From contig DATHNE010000185.1 in the NCBI GenBank assembly GCA_035486355.1, positions 1-9,092 of the forward strand: 9,092 bases of DNA. The letters are read 5' to 3'. The translations under genes were made by a program, and so were the position numbers. Shown here piece by piece: positions 1 to 7,451 of this stretch; the stretch's first letter is position 1, and each line of letters begins with the position of its first letter. Source of the DNA: Palsa-883 sp035486355 (GTDB lineage: Bacteria > Pseudomonadota > Alphaproteobacteria > Acetobacterales > Acetobacteraceae). The notes under the pieces were generated by a model, which had not been told where the DNA came from, did not search any database, and was given only the letters and a program-made list of their open reading frames with translations.

Positions 1-75
1 ATTGCCAGACTGGCGGGGTTGTATTCTGGTCGGCGCCCCAGCGAGGCGCTATCGCATGGTTAAAGGGGAAAACCC

Positions 76-1095
76 ATGGATGCCGACACCATCTGCCGTT
101 CCGTCGTTCTCCGTCGCCGCCCGCATGGCGCGCCGGAGCGGTCCGACTTTGAGATCACCGAAGACCCCATCCCCACACCCGGCGCCGGCGAGGTCGTCAC
201 CCGCACCATTTGGCTCTCGATCGACCCCTATATGCGTGGCCGGCTGCGCGACCAGCAGACCTACGCCAAGGCCGTCGAGATCGGCGAGGTGATGACCGGC
301 GAAACCGTGGGTGAGGTGATCGCGTCCGCCGATCCCGCCTTCGCTATCGGCACCATCGCGGTGGGCGCGCGCGGCTGGCAGACCTACATCCTCAGCAACG
401 CCTCCCAGCTCACCAAGGTCGACGGCCACGGCCCGCCGATCTCCACCTACCTCGGCGTGCTCGGCATGCCCGGCACCACGGCCTATACCGGCGTCACCGA
501 CATCCTGCGGCCGAAGGCCGGCGAAACCGTCGTGATCTCTGCCGCCTCCGGCGCCGTCGGCTCGGTGGCCGGCCAGCTCGCCAAGCGCGCCGGCGCGCGC
601 GTTGTCGGCGTGGCCGGCGGGGCGGAAAAATGCCTCCACGTGCAGGACACCCTGCTGTTCGATGACTGCGTGGATCATCGCGCGCTCGACCTGCGCGCCG
701 AGCTGGCGGCCGCCTGCCCGCACGGCATCGACGGCTATTTCGAGAATGTCGGCGGCGCCGTGCAGGCCGCCGTGTTCGACCTGCTGAACCCCTACGCCCG
801 CGTGGCGATGTGCGGCATGGTCAGCCAGTACAACCAGGACCCGTTCCCACCCGGCCCCAATCTGGGGTTCGTCGTCGGCAAGAAGGTGCTGATCCAGGGC
901 TTCATCGTCTCCGATAAACCTGAACGCTTCGCCGAATGGCGGAAATTGGCCGCGTCCTGGGTGCAGGACGGCAGCCTGAAATACCGTGAGGACGAGGTCG
1001 ACGGGCTGGAGAATGCCCCCGATGCGCTGGGCGGCATTCTCGGCGGCCGGAATTTCGGTAAGCTGCTGGTCCGGGTAGGACCGGACCCGCGCTAA
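76..1095 (+). CDS. NADP-dependent MDR-family oxidoreductase (CurA/YncB-like)
   Basis: Predicted zinc-independent medium-chain reductase of 339 residues, a normal length for the CurA/YncB and leukotriene-B4-dehydrogenase-like group, which uses NADPH to reduce activated double bonds of enones. Visible marks are IDPYMRGR near residues 49-56, the MPGTTAYTG segment at 131-139, the nucleotide-binding loop AASGAVGS at 156-163 followed by GQLAK, and FENVGG at 222-227, all typical of the group. No structural or catalytic zinc cysteine cluster is apparent. The ATG at 76 has a purine-rich ribosome binding site (GGGG at 65-68) about 7 bases upstream. The next gene starts 36 bases downstream on the same strand, so the two are probably cotranscribed. 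The family assignment is firm; the physiological substrate cannot be told from sequence. Confidence 0.92.
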   Translation: MDADTICRSVVLRRRPHGAPERSDFEITEDPIPTPGAGEVVTRTIWLSIDPYMRGRLRDQQTYAKAVEIGEVMTGETVGEVIASADPAFAIGTIAVGARGWQTYILSNASQLTKVDGHGPPISTYLGVLGMPGTTAYTGVTDILRPKAGETVVISAASGAVGSVAGQLAKRAGARVVGVAGGAEKCLHVQDTLLFDDCVDHRALDLRAELAAACPHGIDGYFENVGGAVQAAVFDLLNPYARVAMCGMVSQYNQDPFPPGPNLGFVVGKKVLIQGFIVSDKPERFAEWRKLAASWVQDGSLKYREDEVDGLENAPDALGGILGGRNFGKLLVRVGPDPR

Positions 1096-1131
1096 ATCGA
1101 CCGAGATTGGGCGGGCCACGAAGGAACAGAC

Positions 1132-2280
1132 ATGATCGACAAGGGTTTGCACGACACGCTGACCGCGTGGCGCCGTCATCTGCACACGCATCCGGAACTG
1201 ACGTTGCAGGAGACGGAGACGTCGGCCTTCGTGCAGGCGAAGCTGACCGAACTGGGCGTGAACTTCACACCCGGCATTGGCGGCCATGGCGTGGTGGCGA
1301 CGATCAGCCGTGGCCAGTCCAATCGCAGCGTCGGGCTGCGCGCCGACATGGACGCGCTGCCGATCACCGAGACCACCGGGCTGCCCTATGCCTCCACCAA
1401 CGCCGGCGTGATGCATGCGTGTGGCCATGATGGGCATACCGTCTCGCTGCTCGGCGCCGCCGCGCTGCTGTCGCAGGATCAATCCTGGACCGGCACGGTG
1501 CATCTGGTGTTCCAGCCCGCCGAGGAGGGCGGCGGCGGTGCCAAGGCGATGATCGCCGACGGGCTGTTTGAGCGGTTCCCGATGGAGCGCATCTTCGGCT
1601 ACCACAACTGGCCAGGTCTGGAGGCCGGAACCATCGCCGTGCATGACGGCCCGGTGATGGCAGCCGGCAACCGCGTGGTTTTCACGGTGCAGGGCCATTC
1701 CGGTCACGCGGCATTGCCGCATCTGACGCGCGATCCGATGGTGGCCTCGGCCCATCTGGTGCTGGCGCTGCAAACCATCGTCTCGCGTAACATCGATCCG
1801 CTGGACTGTGCCGTCATCACCATCGGCGTGATCGAGGCCGGGCGTGCCGCCAACCAGATTCCCGGCGAGGCGGTGCTGCGCGGCACCATGCGCACGCTGC
1901 GCAACGCGGTGCGCGATCAGGTGGAGGCCGCGATCCATCGCGTCGCTGCCGGTGTGGCGCAGACCTTTGGGATGGAAATCGATGTGCAGATCCCGCGCGG
2001 CAATCCAGTGACACTCAATACGCCGGTGGAACGCGATCTGGCGGCCGAAGTGGTGACGCAGGCGGGTCTGCCGCTGCGCCGCGACATGGCGCCGGCGATG
2101 ACAGGCGAAGACTTTGCCTGGTATCTGGAACAACGGCCGGGTGCCTTCGTCTGGATCGGCAACGGTCCGGCCGAAGGTGGGCGGGAGCTGCACAACTCCA
2201 ACTATAACTATAACGATGCGATCCTGCCGGCGGCGTCGAGCTACCTGGCGGGTGTGGCGAAGCGCGCGCTGGGCGAATGA
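1132..2280 (+). CDS. M20 family amidohydrolase (hippurate hydrolase-like)
   Basis: Cytoplasmic metal-dependent amidohydrolase of the M20D group, which cleaves N-acyl or N-benzoyl amino acids and related amides. It has 382 residues, the usual length. Motifs in order: RRHLHTHPE near 14-22, RADMDALP at 70-77, the metal-binding HACGHDGH at 95-102 (Cys97 and His99 likely ligands), the acidic pair Glu131-Glu132 (PAEEGGGGA), His158 in GYHNWP, the dimerisation-domain GHSGHAALPH at 188-197, TGED at 324-327 and a C-terminal His354 in LHNSNYNYND. The final motif is usually closer to LHNPxYDFND, so Asn replaces the common Asp, a mild variation. AAGGA at 1121-1125 gives good spacing to the ATG. The stop codon overlaps the next gene's ATG. 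The fold and reaction class are secure; the natural substrate is unknown. Confidence 0.93.
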   Translation: MIDKGLHDTLTAWRRHLHTHPELTLQETETSAFVQAKLTELGVNFTPGIGGHGVVATISRGQSNRSVGLRADMDALPITETTGLPYASTNAGVMHACGHDGHTVSLLGAAALLSQDQSWTGTVHLVFQPAEEGGGGAKAMIADGLFERFPMERIFGYHNWPGLEAGTIAVHDGPVMAAGNRVVFTVQGHSGHAALPHLTRDPMVASAHLVLALQTIVSRNIDPLDCAVITIGVIEAGRAANQIPGEAVLRGTMRTLRNAVRDQVEAAIHRVAAGVAQTFGMEIDVQIPRGNPVTLNTPVERDLAAEVVTQAGLPLRRDMAPAMTGEDFAWYLEQRPGAFVWIGNGPAEGGRELHNSNYNYNDAILPAASSYLAGVAKRALGE

Positions 2281-2903
2281 TCCTCATTGGCCAGTACGAC
2301 TCGCCGTTCGTCCGGCGCGTCGCGATTGCGCTGCGGCTCTATGGCTTGGCCTACGAGCACCGGCCCTGGTCGACCTTTGCTGATGCTGAACAGATCGCGC
2401 AGTATAATCCCCTGCGCCGTGTGCCGACCCTCGTACTCGACGATGGCGAGGTCCTGATCGACAGCGTGACGATCCTTGACCACCTGGATGCCCTTGCCGG
2501 CCCCATGAAGGCGCTGATCGCGCCGGCCGGACCGGCGCGCCGCCAGGCGCTGAAGATCTGTGCCCTGGCCACCGGCCTCGCCGACAAGGCGGTGAGCCTG
2601 GTCTACGAGCGCGTATTGCACCAGCAGGTCTCGCAGGCGTGGATCGATCGCTGCGTGGCACAGGTCGCCGGGGTATTGGACACGCTGCAAACCGATCGTG
2701 CCGGTCGCGCCACGTCATTCTGGTTTGGCGAAACCATCGGCCACGCTGATATCGCCGTGGCCTGCGCGCTGCGTTTCACCACCGAAGCCCATCCGACGCC
2801 GTTTGATCTGCTGCGTTGGCCTTCCCTCGCGGCCTACGCCGCACGGTGCGAGGCACTCGCGCCCTTTCAGGCTGTTACGCAGCGGTTCATTCCGCCTGCG
2901 TGA
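2277..2903 (+). CDS. Glutathione S-transferase family protein
   Basis: 208-residue protein with a two-domain GST layout. The N-terminal thioredoxin-like domain (about 1-75) carries YDSPFVRRVAIAL with Ser9 as the likely glutathione-activating residue, the conserved VP cis-proline at 49-50 (NPLRRVPTL), and Asp62-Ser63 in the position that binds the glutathione gamma-glutamyl group. The helical C-terminal domain contains GHADIAVACAL at 155-165, with Asp158 as the usual capping-box residue. The ATG sits inside the stop region of the M20 gene (ATGA), so translation is probably coupled. GSTs detoxify electrophiles or isomerise thiol adducts; its position behind an enone-type reductase and an amidohydrolase suggests a catabolic or detoxification operon, which is inference. 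A 27-base gap separates it from the convergent pseudogene. Confidence 0.92.
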   Translation: MILIGQYDSPFVRRVAIALRLYGLAYEHRPWSTFADAEQIAQYNPLRRVPTLVLDDGEVLIDSVTILDHLDALAGPMKALIAPAGPARRQALKICALATGLADKAVSLVYERVLHQQVSQAWIDRCVAQVAGVLDTLQTDRAGRATSFWFGETIGHADIAVACALRFTTEAHPTPFDLLRWPSLAAYAARCEALAPFQAVTQRFIPPA

Positions 2904-2907
2904 TTTG

Positions 2908-2929
2908 CGTGCTGGCCAACGGCCCCACG
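2908..2929. terminator. Possible bidirectional terminator hairpin
   Basis: CGTG at 2908-2911 pairs with CACG at 2926-2929, and GGCC at 2914-2917 pairs with GGCC at 2921-2924 around an AAC loop, with a small 2x1 internal loop between the stems. It lies exactly in the short gap between the convergent GST gene and the TPR pseudogene. No U-tract follows on either strand, so factor-independent termination is uncertain. Confidence 0.3.
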
Positions 2930-2930
2930 T

Positions 2931-3928
2931 CTAGGAGTGTAGCCTGGCACGCGCATCCCGCACGGCCGCAATGACGCCGTCCCAGTCGCCCCGTTGGGGC
3001 TGATTGAAGACGCACATTCACGGATGCGACGGACTGCTCCCGCGCCCAACTCGCCATCTCGAATCGATATCGAAATAATTGAGCGGCCACACCGGCTCGC
3101 CGAGCGCCCCGGCCAAGTGGGCCACCGCGGTGTCCACCGAGATCACCAGGTCAAGCGCTTCGATCAGGTCCGCGATGCGTCCGGTCGCACGCAAGGCGAC
3201 CGCAAGATTGTATCGGGTCGGCTGATCCTGTGGCGCCAGTGCCGCGGCACGTGTCGACCGCTGCCTCATGGCGGCCAAGTTGGCCAAGCCACGTCGCGAG
3301 CGCGCCAAGCGTGTCAACTGTCGGATCCAGGCGTACAGCGGTACGCAGGTGCTGCTCGGCGATTGTCAGCTCACCAAGCGCGGCGAGCGCCTGGCCGAGA
3401 TTGCAATGTGCGAAGGCATGATCGTGCCGTTGGCGCCGCACTGATTCGAAACACTGCCGCGCCTCGGCAAGTCGGCCCGCCCGGTGCAGCGCGATGCCAT
3501 GCCGATGAAGCGCCTCGATATCGTCACCGCGCGACCGGAACAACCACGTGGTCAGGTCGTCGCGCGCGTCAACACGTTCCGGATGATCGATGATCAGTCG
3601 GGCAAACTGGGCCTCGGCCTCGTTCAGCCGCATCGCATCGCTCAAGGCGCGCACCAGATTGTGCCGTGCCTCGAAGAACACCGGCTGCAGTCGCAAGGCC
3701 TGCTCAAAGGCGAGGGTCGCGCGCGTGGTCGCCGCGCTGTACCAGGCAGACACCCAGGTTGTCGTGTGCCTCCGGACTGGTGGGCGCCGGCAGCAGCAGC
3801 GCGTGCAGATGGTCAGCACCGCGTCAAGCGCGCCGGTGCCGCAACGCCAGGCGATGGTGCGTTTCCACCGCTGCCACGATCTGCTCGGCACCCGCCGGTG
3901 CGATCGGAGATACCGCATCGTCGACCAT
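2931..3928 (-). pseudogene. Degraded TPR-repeat / glycosyltransferase-like protein
   Basis: No single frame covers this gene, but joined frames rebuild a TPR protein ending in a GT-B glycosyltransferase tail. The likely start is the ATG read from 3928 (MVDDAVSPIA). That frame meets a TGA just after ALRHRRA, continues as LLLPAPTSPEAHDNLG, then shifts at a CG-dinucleotide tract near 3718-3725 into a frame with clear TPR units (ATLAFEQALRLQP, HRAGRLAEARQCFE, LAALGELTIAEQHLR). A second shift near 3245 leads to AALAPQDQPTRYNLAVALR. That TPR is fused directly to DLVISVDTAVAHLAGALG, the end of a glycosyltransferase domain, so most of the catalytic domain is missing. A TGA at about 3018 precedes a last in-frame piece, QPQRGDWDGVIAAVR, ending at the TAG at 2931-2933. 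At least five lesions make it non-functional. In intact relatives the C-terminal part resembles ADP-heptose-type transferases; this comparison is from memory of the family. Confidence 0.85.
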
Positions 3929-3984
3929 GGCAGCCGATTGTGTGGCTTGGGTCGCTCGTCCCCAGATCCTGCTGTGCCCGTTGC

Positions 3985-4338
3985 TCATGCAGTAGCAGGC
4001 GTTGCCCGATGGTACGGGTTGATCCATCGGGCAGACATAAGGCCCCGCATAGCAGGACTGCCCGGTGAGTGACGGTCCGCCCAGGGGTGCCGCGGTGGCG
4101 GCGGGTACCACACGGGTGCCGGCGGCGGCGGATAATAGACCGGTGGCGGATAGATGGCCGGCGGATAAACCGCGGGTGGGGGACCGACAAACACGGGCCC
4201 ACCGATCCACACACCGCTACGCCACCAGGCGGCGGCCGGAGACATCGCGGCACCTGTGATGGCGGCACCGGCCAGCGCAGCGAGCGCCACGCGCCGCACC
4301 ACATGGCGTCCGGCGAAGCTTGATTTGACCGAGACCAT
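3985..4338 (-). CDS. Small secreted proline-rich protein, probably frameshifted near its C terminus
   Basis: 117-codon frame with a convincing signal peptide: basic start (KSSFAGRHVVRR), hydrophobic stretch ALAALAGAAITGAA and an Ala-rich cleavage region ending near residue 37 before WWRSG. The mature part is rich in Pro, Tyr and Val (about residues 50-82, with repeated YPP and PPP). After that the frame becomes arginine- and histidine-rich and unlike the rest, while a neighbouring minus frame from about 4105 down to 3950 reads TGQSCYAGPYVCPMD and GNACYC, then ends near RIWGRAT. Such a short cysteine-containing tail with few charges looks like the true C terminus of this export family, so a one- or two-base shift in the GC-rich Pro codons near 4080-4105 is likely. 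The function is unknown; an envelope or periplasmic location is inferred. It may still be made with an altered tail. Confidence 0.6.
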   Translation of the reverse strand: MVSVKSSFAGRHVVRRVALAALAGAAITGAAMSPAAAWWRSGVWIGGPVFVGPPPAVYPPAIYPPPVYYPPPPAPVWYPPPPRHPWADRHSPGSPAMRGLMSARWINPYHRATPATA

Positions 4339-4358
4339 AAAACGCGCCTCGCGCCCGA

Positions 4359-4364
4359 ATTATA
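4359..4364 (-). promoter_or_regulatory. TATAAT -10 box facing the secreted-protein gene
   Basis: The minus strand reads a perfect TATAAT here, in otherwise very GC-rich DNA, about 20 bases before the ATG at 4338. Transcription would start near 4352 and leave a leader of roughly 14 bases holding a GAGG-type ribosome binding site. No good -35 element is seen at the expected 17-base spacing, so the call rests on the -10 box and its location only. Confidence 0.38.
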
Positions 4365-4464
4365 ACCAAACAGCGTCACTGCGCACCCGGCCGGGACTGA
4401 TCGGCAATGCGAGCAAGCCGCGCGTCGCTTGCAACCCGACCATGGCCGTCCTGGAGCTGTCTGC

Positions 4465-4493
4465 TTGACTTTCCGCCGTTTCCCCCGGATATG
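4465..4493 (+). promoter_or_regulatory. Possible -35/-10 promoter of the helicase-gcdH unit
   Basis: TTGACT at 4465-4470 matches the -35 consensus in five of six bases and is followed 17 bases later by GATATG at 4488-4493, a weak -10 (three of six). Transcription would begin around 4500, leaving about 70 bases of leader before the TTG at 4570. This placement would exclude upstream in-frame starts at 4429 and favours the shorter helicase. Confidence 0.35.
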
Positions 4494-4569
4494 CCGCGCG
4501 TGCGTGCACAGCGCGCTCGCGTCGCGCCGCTGTCAGCGCCGATGCACCAGATCCGGATCGGACCACGTT

Positions 4570-6195
4570 TTGACCGAAACCACCCCCGCCGCGGCGGACT
4601 CAACAGACCACGCCTCGACGCTCGACGACGAAGTTGCGAGCGGGCCGCCCGCAGAGCTGGCCCCTCCTGGGCCAACGCGGCCGCTGTTTTCCGATCTGGG
4701 GCTGTCCGACGAGGTGCTGCGCGCCGTCGACGAGATGGGGTACCGCCATCCCACGCCGATCCAGGAACAGGCGATCCCAGTCGTGCTGATGGGCCGTGAT
4801 GTGATGGGCACCGCGCAGACCGGCACCGGCAAGACCGCCGGCTTCACCCTGCCGATGCTCGACATCCTGTCCGGCTCCCGTGCCCGCGCGCGTATGCCGC
4901 GGAGCCTGATCCTGGAGCCGACGCGCGAACTGGCGCTGCAGGTGGCCGAGAACTTCGTGCAGTACGGCAAATACCTCAAGCTGACGCATGCGCTGATCAT
5001 CGGCGGCGAAAGCATGTCGGATCAGAAAGACGTGCTGATGCGCGGCGTCGATGTGCTGATCGCCACGCCCGGCCGGCTGATCGACATGTTCGAGCGTGGC
5101 TCGATCCTGCTGACCGATGCCAAGCTGCTGGTCATCGACGAGGCCGATCGCATGCTCGACATGGGGTTCATCCCCGATGTCGAGCGCATCGTCGCGATGC
5201 TGCCGCGCACGCGCCAGACGCTGTTCTTCTCCGCCACGATGGGTCCCGAGATACGCCGTCTGGCGGATGCGTTCCTGCAAAACCCGAAGGAAATCGCGGT
5301 GTCGCGGCCGGCCTCGGTCGCCACCACCATCACCGAGGGACTGGCGCTTGTCGCCGAGCATGACAAGCGCGAGTCGCTGCGACGGCTGATCCGCACCCAG
5401 CAGGTGCAGAACGCGCTGATCTTCTGCAACCGCAAGCGCGACGTCGATATCCTCCACAAATCGCTGACGCGGCATAAGCTCGATGTCGGCGCGCTGCACG
5501 GTGACATGACTCAGACCATACGGTTCGCAACGCTGGAGAAGTTCAAGGCCAACGAATTGCGCCTGCTGGTGTGCAGTGACGTCGCGGCGCGTGGCCTCGA
5601 CATCGGCGGCCTGTCGCATGTGTTCAACTTCGACGTGCCGCACCACGCCGAAGACTACGTCCACCGCATCGGCCGCACCGGCCGCGCCGGACTGACCGGC
5701 CATGCGTTCACCATCGCGACGCCGGAGGATCGGTTCGCGGTCGAAGCGATCGAGAAGCTGATTGGACATCCGATCCCGCCGTTCATCGTGGAGGGACTCG
5801 ATCCCGTCGATTGGGCTGAGGAGGATGGCCGCAAGCGGCGCGGCCGCGGTGGCGCGAAGGTCAAGCCGCGGGCCAGGTCAACCCCCAAGGCCGAGCCGCG
5901 AGAGCCCAAGACGGAGCCGCGAGATAGCATCTCGGCGCCGAGCGAAGCGCCGCCGCGCACACGCGATGCGCCGTCGCGGTCACGCAAGCCGCGCGAGGCT
6001 GTGCGGGCCGCTCCCGCTGTGGCAGATCGTGCGCCGCCGCACCCACCCGACCGCCGGCCGGAGCATCGCGATCGTCGTCGCGACGACGACACCGGTCCCT
6101 CGGTGGCGGGTTTCGGGTCCGATGTGCCGGCCTTCATGACGCTGCGCCGGCGCAACGCGGCACCGGCGCGCGAAGAAGGAGAAAGCGAGGCATGA
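4570..6195 (+). CDS. rhlE: DEAD-box ATP-dependent RNA helicase, RhlE type
   Basis: ATP-dependent RNA unwinding enzyme used in ribosome assembly, RNA turnover or cold adaptation. Counting from the TTG at 4570 (541 residues): Q motif from Phe40 (FSDLGL) to PTPIQEQAIP (61-70), motif I AQTGTGKT at 82-89, PTRELA at 117-122, TPGR at 166-169, DEAD at 190-193, SAT at 221-223, LIFCNRKRDVD at 283-293, ARGLD at 340-344 and HRIGRTGR at 365-372. The AGFTLP after motif I is typical of RhlE. Residues from about 420 onward form a low-complexity tail rich in Arg, Pro, Lys and Glu, probably an RNA-binding extension. The frame is open back to a TTG at 4429, but its first 47 residues are Cys- and Arg-rich and unlike a helicase N terminus. 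TETTPAAAD after the TTG at 4570 looks natural and a possible promoter lies inside the extension; the exact start is uncertain. The stop overlaps gcdH (ATGA). Confidence 0.9.
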   Translation: MTETTPAAADSTDHASTLDDEVASGPPAELAPPGPTRPLFSDLGLSDEVLRAVDEMGYRHPTPIQEQAIPVVLMGRDVMGTAQTGTGKTAGFTLPMLDILSGSRARARMPRSLILEPTRELALQVAENFVQYGKYLKLTHALIIGGESMSDQKDVLMRGVDVLIATPGRLIDMFERGSILLTDAKLLVIDEADRMLDMGFIPDVERIVAMLPRTRQTLFFSATMGPEIRRLADAFLQNPKEIAVSRPASVATTITEGLALVAEHDKRESLRRLIRTQQVQNALIFCNRKRDVDILHKSLTRHKLDVGALHGDMTQTIRFATLEKFKANELRLLVCSDVAARGLDIGGLSHVFNFDVPHHAEDYVHRIGRTGRAGLTGHAFTIATPEDRFAVEAIEKLIGHPIPPFIVEGLDPVDWAEEDGRKRRGRGGAKVKPRARSTPKAEPREPKTEPRDSISAPSEAPPRTRDAPSRSRKPREAVRAAPAVADRAPPHPPDRRPEHRDRRRDDDTGPSVAGFGSDVPAFMTLRRRNAAPAREEGESEA

Positions 6196-7403
6196 GCGCC
6201 AGCGCCGAGATGACAAGAAGCAAAAGCCGCTTCACACCCTTCCAATGGGATGACGCGCTGCGTCTCGACAGTCAGCTCTCGGAAGACGAGCGCGCGATTC
6301 GCGACGCCGCCCATGCGTATTGCCAGGACAAGCTGTTTCCGCGCGCGTTGCAGGCCAATCGCCACGAGCGCTTCGACCGCTCGATCATGAACGAGCTGGG
6401 CGAGATGGGCTTCCTTGGCGCGACCCTCGAAGGCTATGGCTGCGCGGGCGTCAACTATGTCAGCTACGGGCTGATATCGCGCGAGGTGGAGCGCGTCGAT
6501 TCTGGCTATCGCAGCGCCTTCTCGGTGCAGTCCTCGCTGGTGATGTTTCCGATCCACGCCTTCGGCTCTGCTGCGCAGAAGGATAAGTACCTGCCAAAGC
6601 TGCGCAGCGGCGAGATGGTGGGCTGTTTCGGTCTGACCGAGCCCGATGCCGGATCGGACCCGGCTGCAATGCGCACCCAGGCCAAATCAGTTGACGGCGG
6701 TTATGTGCTGAACGGGTCGAAGACCTGGATCACCAACGCGCCAATCGCGGATCTGTGCCTGGTCTGGGCCAAAGACGACGCCGGTGACATCCGTGGCTTC
6801 CTGGTCGATCGTGGCACCAAGGGCCTGGACACGCCGAAGATCGAGGGCAAGTTCTCGCTGCGCTGCTCTGCCACCGGCATGATCATGCTGCAGGATGTGT
6901 TCGTCCCGGCCGATGCGGTGCTGCCGACCGTGAAAGGGCTGCGCGGCCCGTTCTCGTGCCTGAACAACGCGCGCTACGGCATTGCCTGGGGCGCGCTCGG
7001 TGCTGCCGAATTCTGCTGGCACGCCGCACGCGAGTACACGCTGAACCGCATGATGTTCGGCCGCCCTTTGGCCGCCACCCAGTTGATCCAGAAGAAGCTT
7101 GCCGACATGCAGACCGAGATCACGCTCGGCCTGCAGTCCGTGCTGCGCCTCGGCCGGCTGATGGATGACCATGACGCCGCCCCCGAAATGATCAGCCTGT
7201 TGAAGCGCAACAACTGCGGCAAGGCGCTGGATATCGCCCGCGTCGCGCGTGATATGCACGGAGGCAACGGCATCGTTGACGAGTATCATGTCATCCGCCA
7301 CGTGATGAACTTGGAGACGGTGAACACGTATGAGGGCACGCACGACGTGCACGCCCTGATCCTCGGCCGTGCCCAGACTGGGATTTCGGCCTTCGGCGGC
7401 TAG
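6192..7403 (+). CDS. gcdH: Glutaryl-CoA dehydrogenase
   Basis: FAD-dependent acyl-CoA dehydrogenase that oxidises and decarboxylates glutaryl-CoA to crotonyl-CoA in lysine, tryptophan and benzoyl-CoA-type degradation, passing electrons to electron-transfer flavoprotein. It has 403 residues, a usual length. Diagnostic features against other acyl-CoA dehydrogenases: YRSAFSVQSSLVMFPI from 106, with Arg107 and Ser111 matching the glutarate-carboxylate-binding Arg94/Ser98 of the human enzyme; FGLTEPDAGSDP at 146-157; GLDTPKIEGKFSLR; NARYGIAWG; and TYEGTHDVHALILGR with catalytic base Glu381. AAGGAG at about 6176-6181 is a good though distant ribosome binding site, and the ATG overlaps the helicase stop, so the pair is probably translated from one mRNA. 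No glutarate regulator or CoA-transferase gene lies in the window. The identification is strong. Confidence 0.95.
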   Translation: MSASAEMTRSKSRFTPFQWDDALRLDSQLSEDERAIRDAAHAYCQDKLFPRALQANRHERFDRSIMNELGEMGFLGATLEGYGCAGVNYVSYGLISREVERVDSGYRSAFSVQSSLVMFPIHAFGSAAQKDKYLPKLRSGEMVGCFGLTEPDAGSDPAAMRTQAKSVDGGYVLNGSKTWITNAPIADLCLVWAKDDAGDIRGFLVDRGTKGLDTPKIEGKFSLRCSATGMIMLQDVFVPADAVLPTVKGLRGPFSCLNNARYGIAWGALGAAEFCWHAAREYTLNRMMFGRPLAATQLIQKKLADMQTEITLGLQSVLRLGRLMDDHDAAPEMISLLKRNNCGKALDIARVARDMHGGNGIVDEYHVIRHVMNLETVNTYEGTHDVHALILGRAQTGISAFGG

Positions 7404-7418
7404 GCCCGCCGCGCCCCA

Positions 7419-7448
7419 TTGGCAACACCGGCACTGCCGCCGTAACTT
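7419..7448 (+). promoter_or_regulatory. Possible promoter for the FMN riboswitch-ribH transcript
   Basis: TTGGCA at 7419-7424 (five of six -35 bases) is followed after 18 bases by TAACTT at 7443-7448 (three of six -10 bases). Transcription would start near 7455, close to the base of the hairpin preceding the riboswitch. The match is modest and transcription could instead read through from gcdH. Confidence 0.27.
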
Positions 7449-7451
7449 GCC

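Larger units (their letters stand above)
4339..4569. other. Divergent intergenic region
   Basis: Holds the start regions of the leftward secreted-protein gene and the rightward helicase gene. It contains the minus-strand TATAAT and the possible plus-strand promoter listed separately. The plus-strand frame open across 4429-4569 encodes Cys- and Arg-rich sequence without recognisable domain features and is treated as untranslated. Confidence 0.5.

Noticed and set aside
2..27. TTGCCA and TATTCT as a promoter for the first gene
   Set aside because: The spacing is only 14 bases, too short for a sigma-70-type promoter, and the upstream context is cut off by the window edge.
49..2193. 714-codon open frame on the minus strand
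   Set aside because: It lies antisense to the MDR oxidoreductase and M20 genes, whose motifs are complete. The translation is His-, Arg- and Gly-rich with no domain, as expected of a GC-rich shadow frame.
3484..4072. Plus-strand open frames of 194 and 160 codons
   Set aside because: They are antisense to the TPR pseudogene and the secreted-protein tail. Their sequences show no domain, while the minus strand shows clear TPR and signal-peptide patterns.
4600..5769. 389-codon minus-strand open frame
   Set aside because: Antisense to the DEAD-box helicase core motifs; composition is that of a shadow frame.
5820..6110. Arg/Pro/Glu-rich tail of the helicase as a separate gene or repeat array
   Set aside because: It is in frame with the helicase and matches the low-complexity basic tails common in RhlE-type helicases; the short repeats (AEPREPKTEPR) are not regular enough to call a repeat array.
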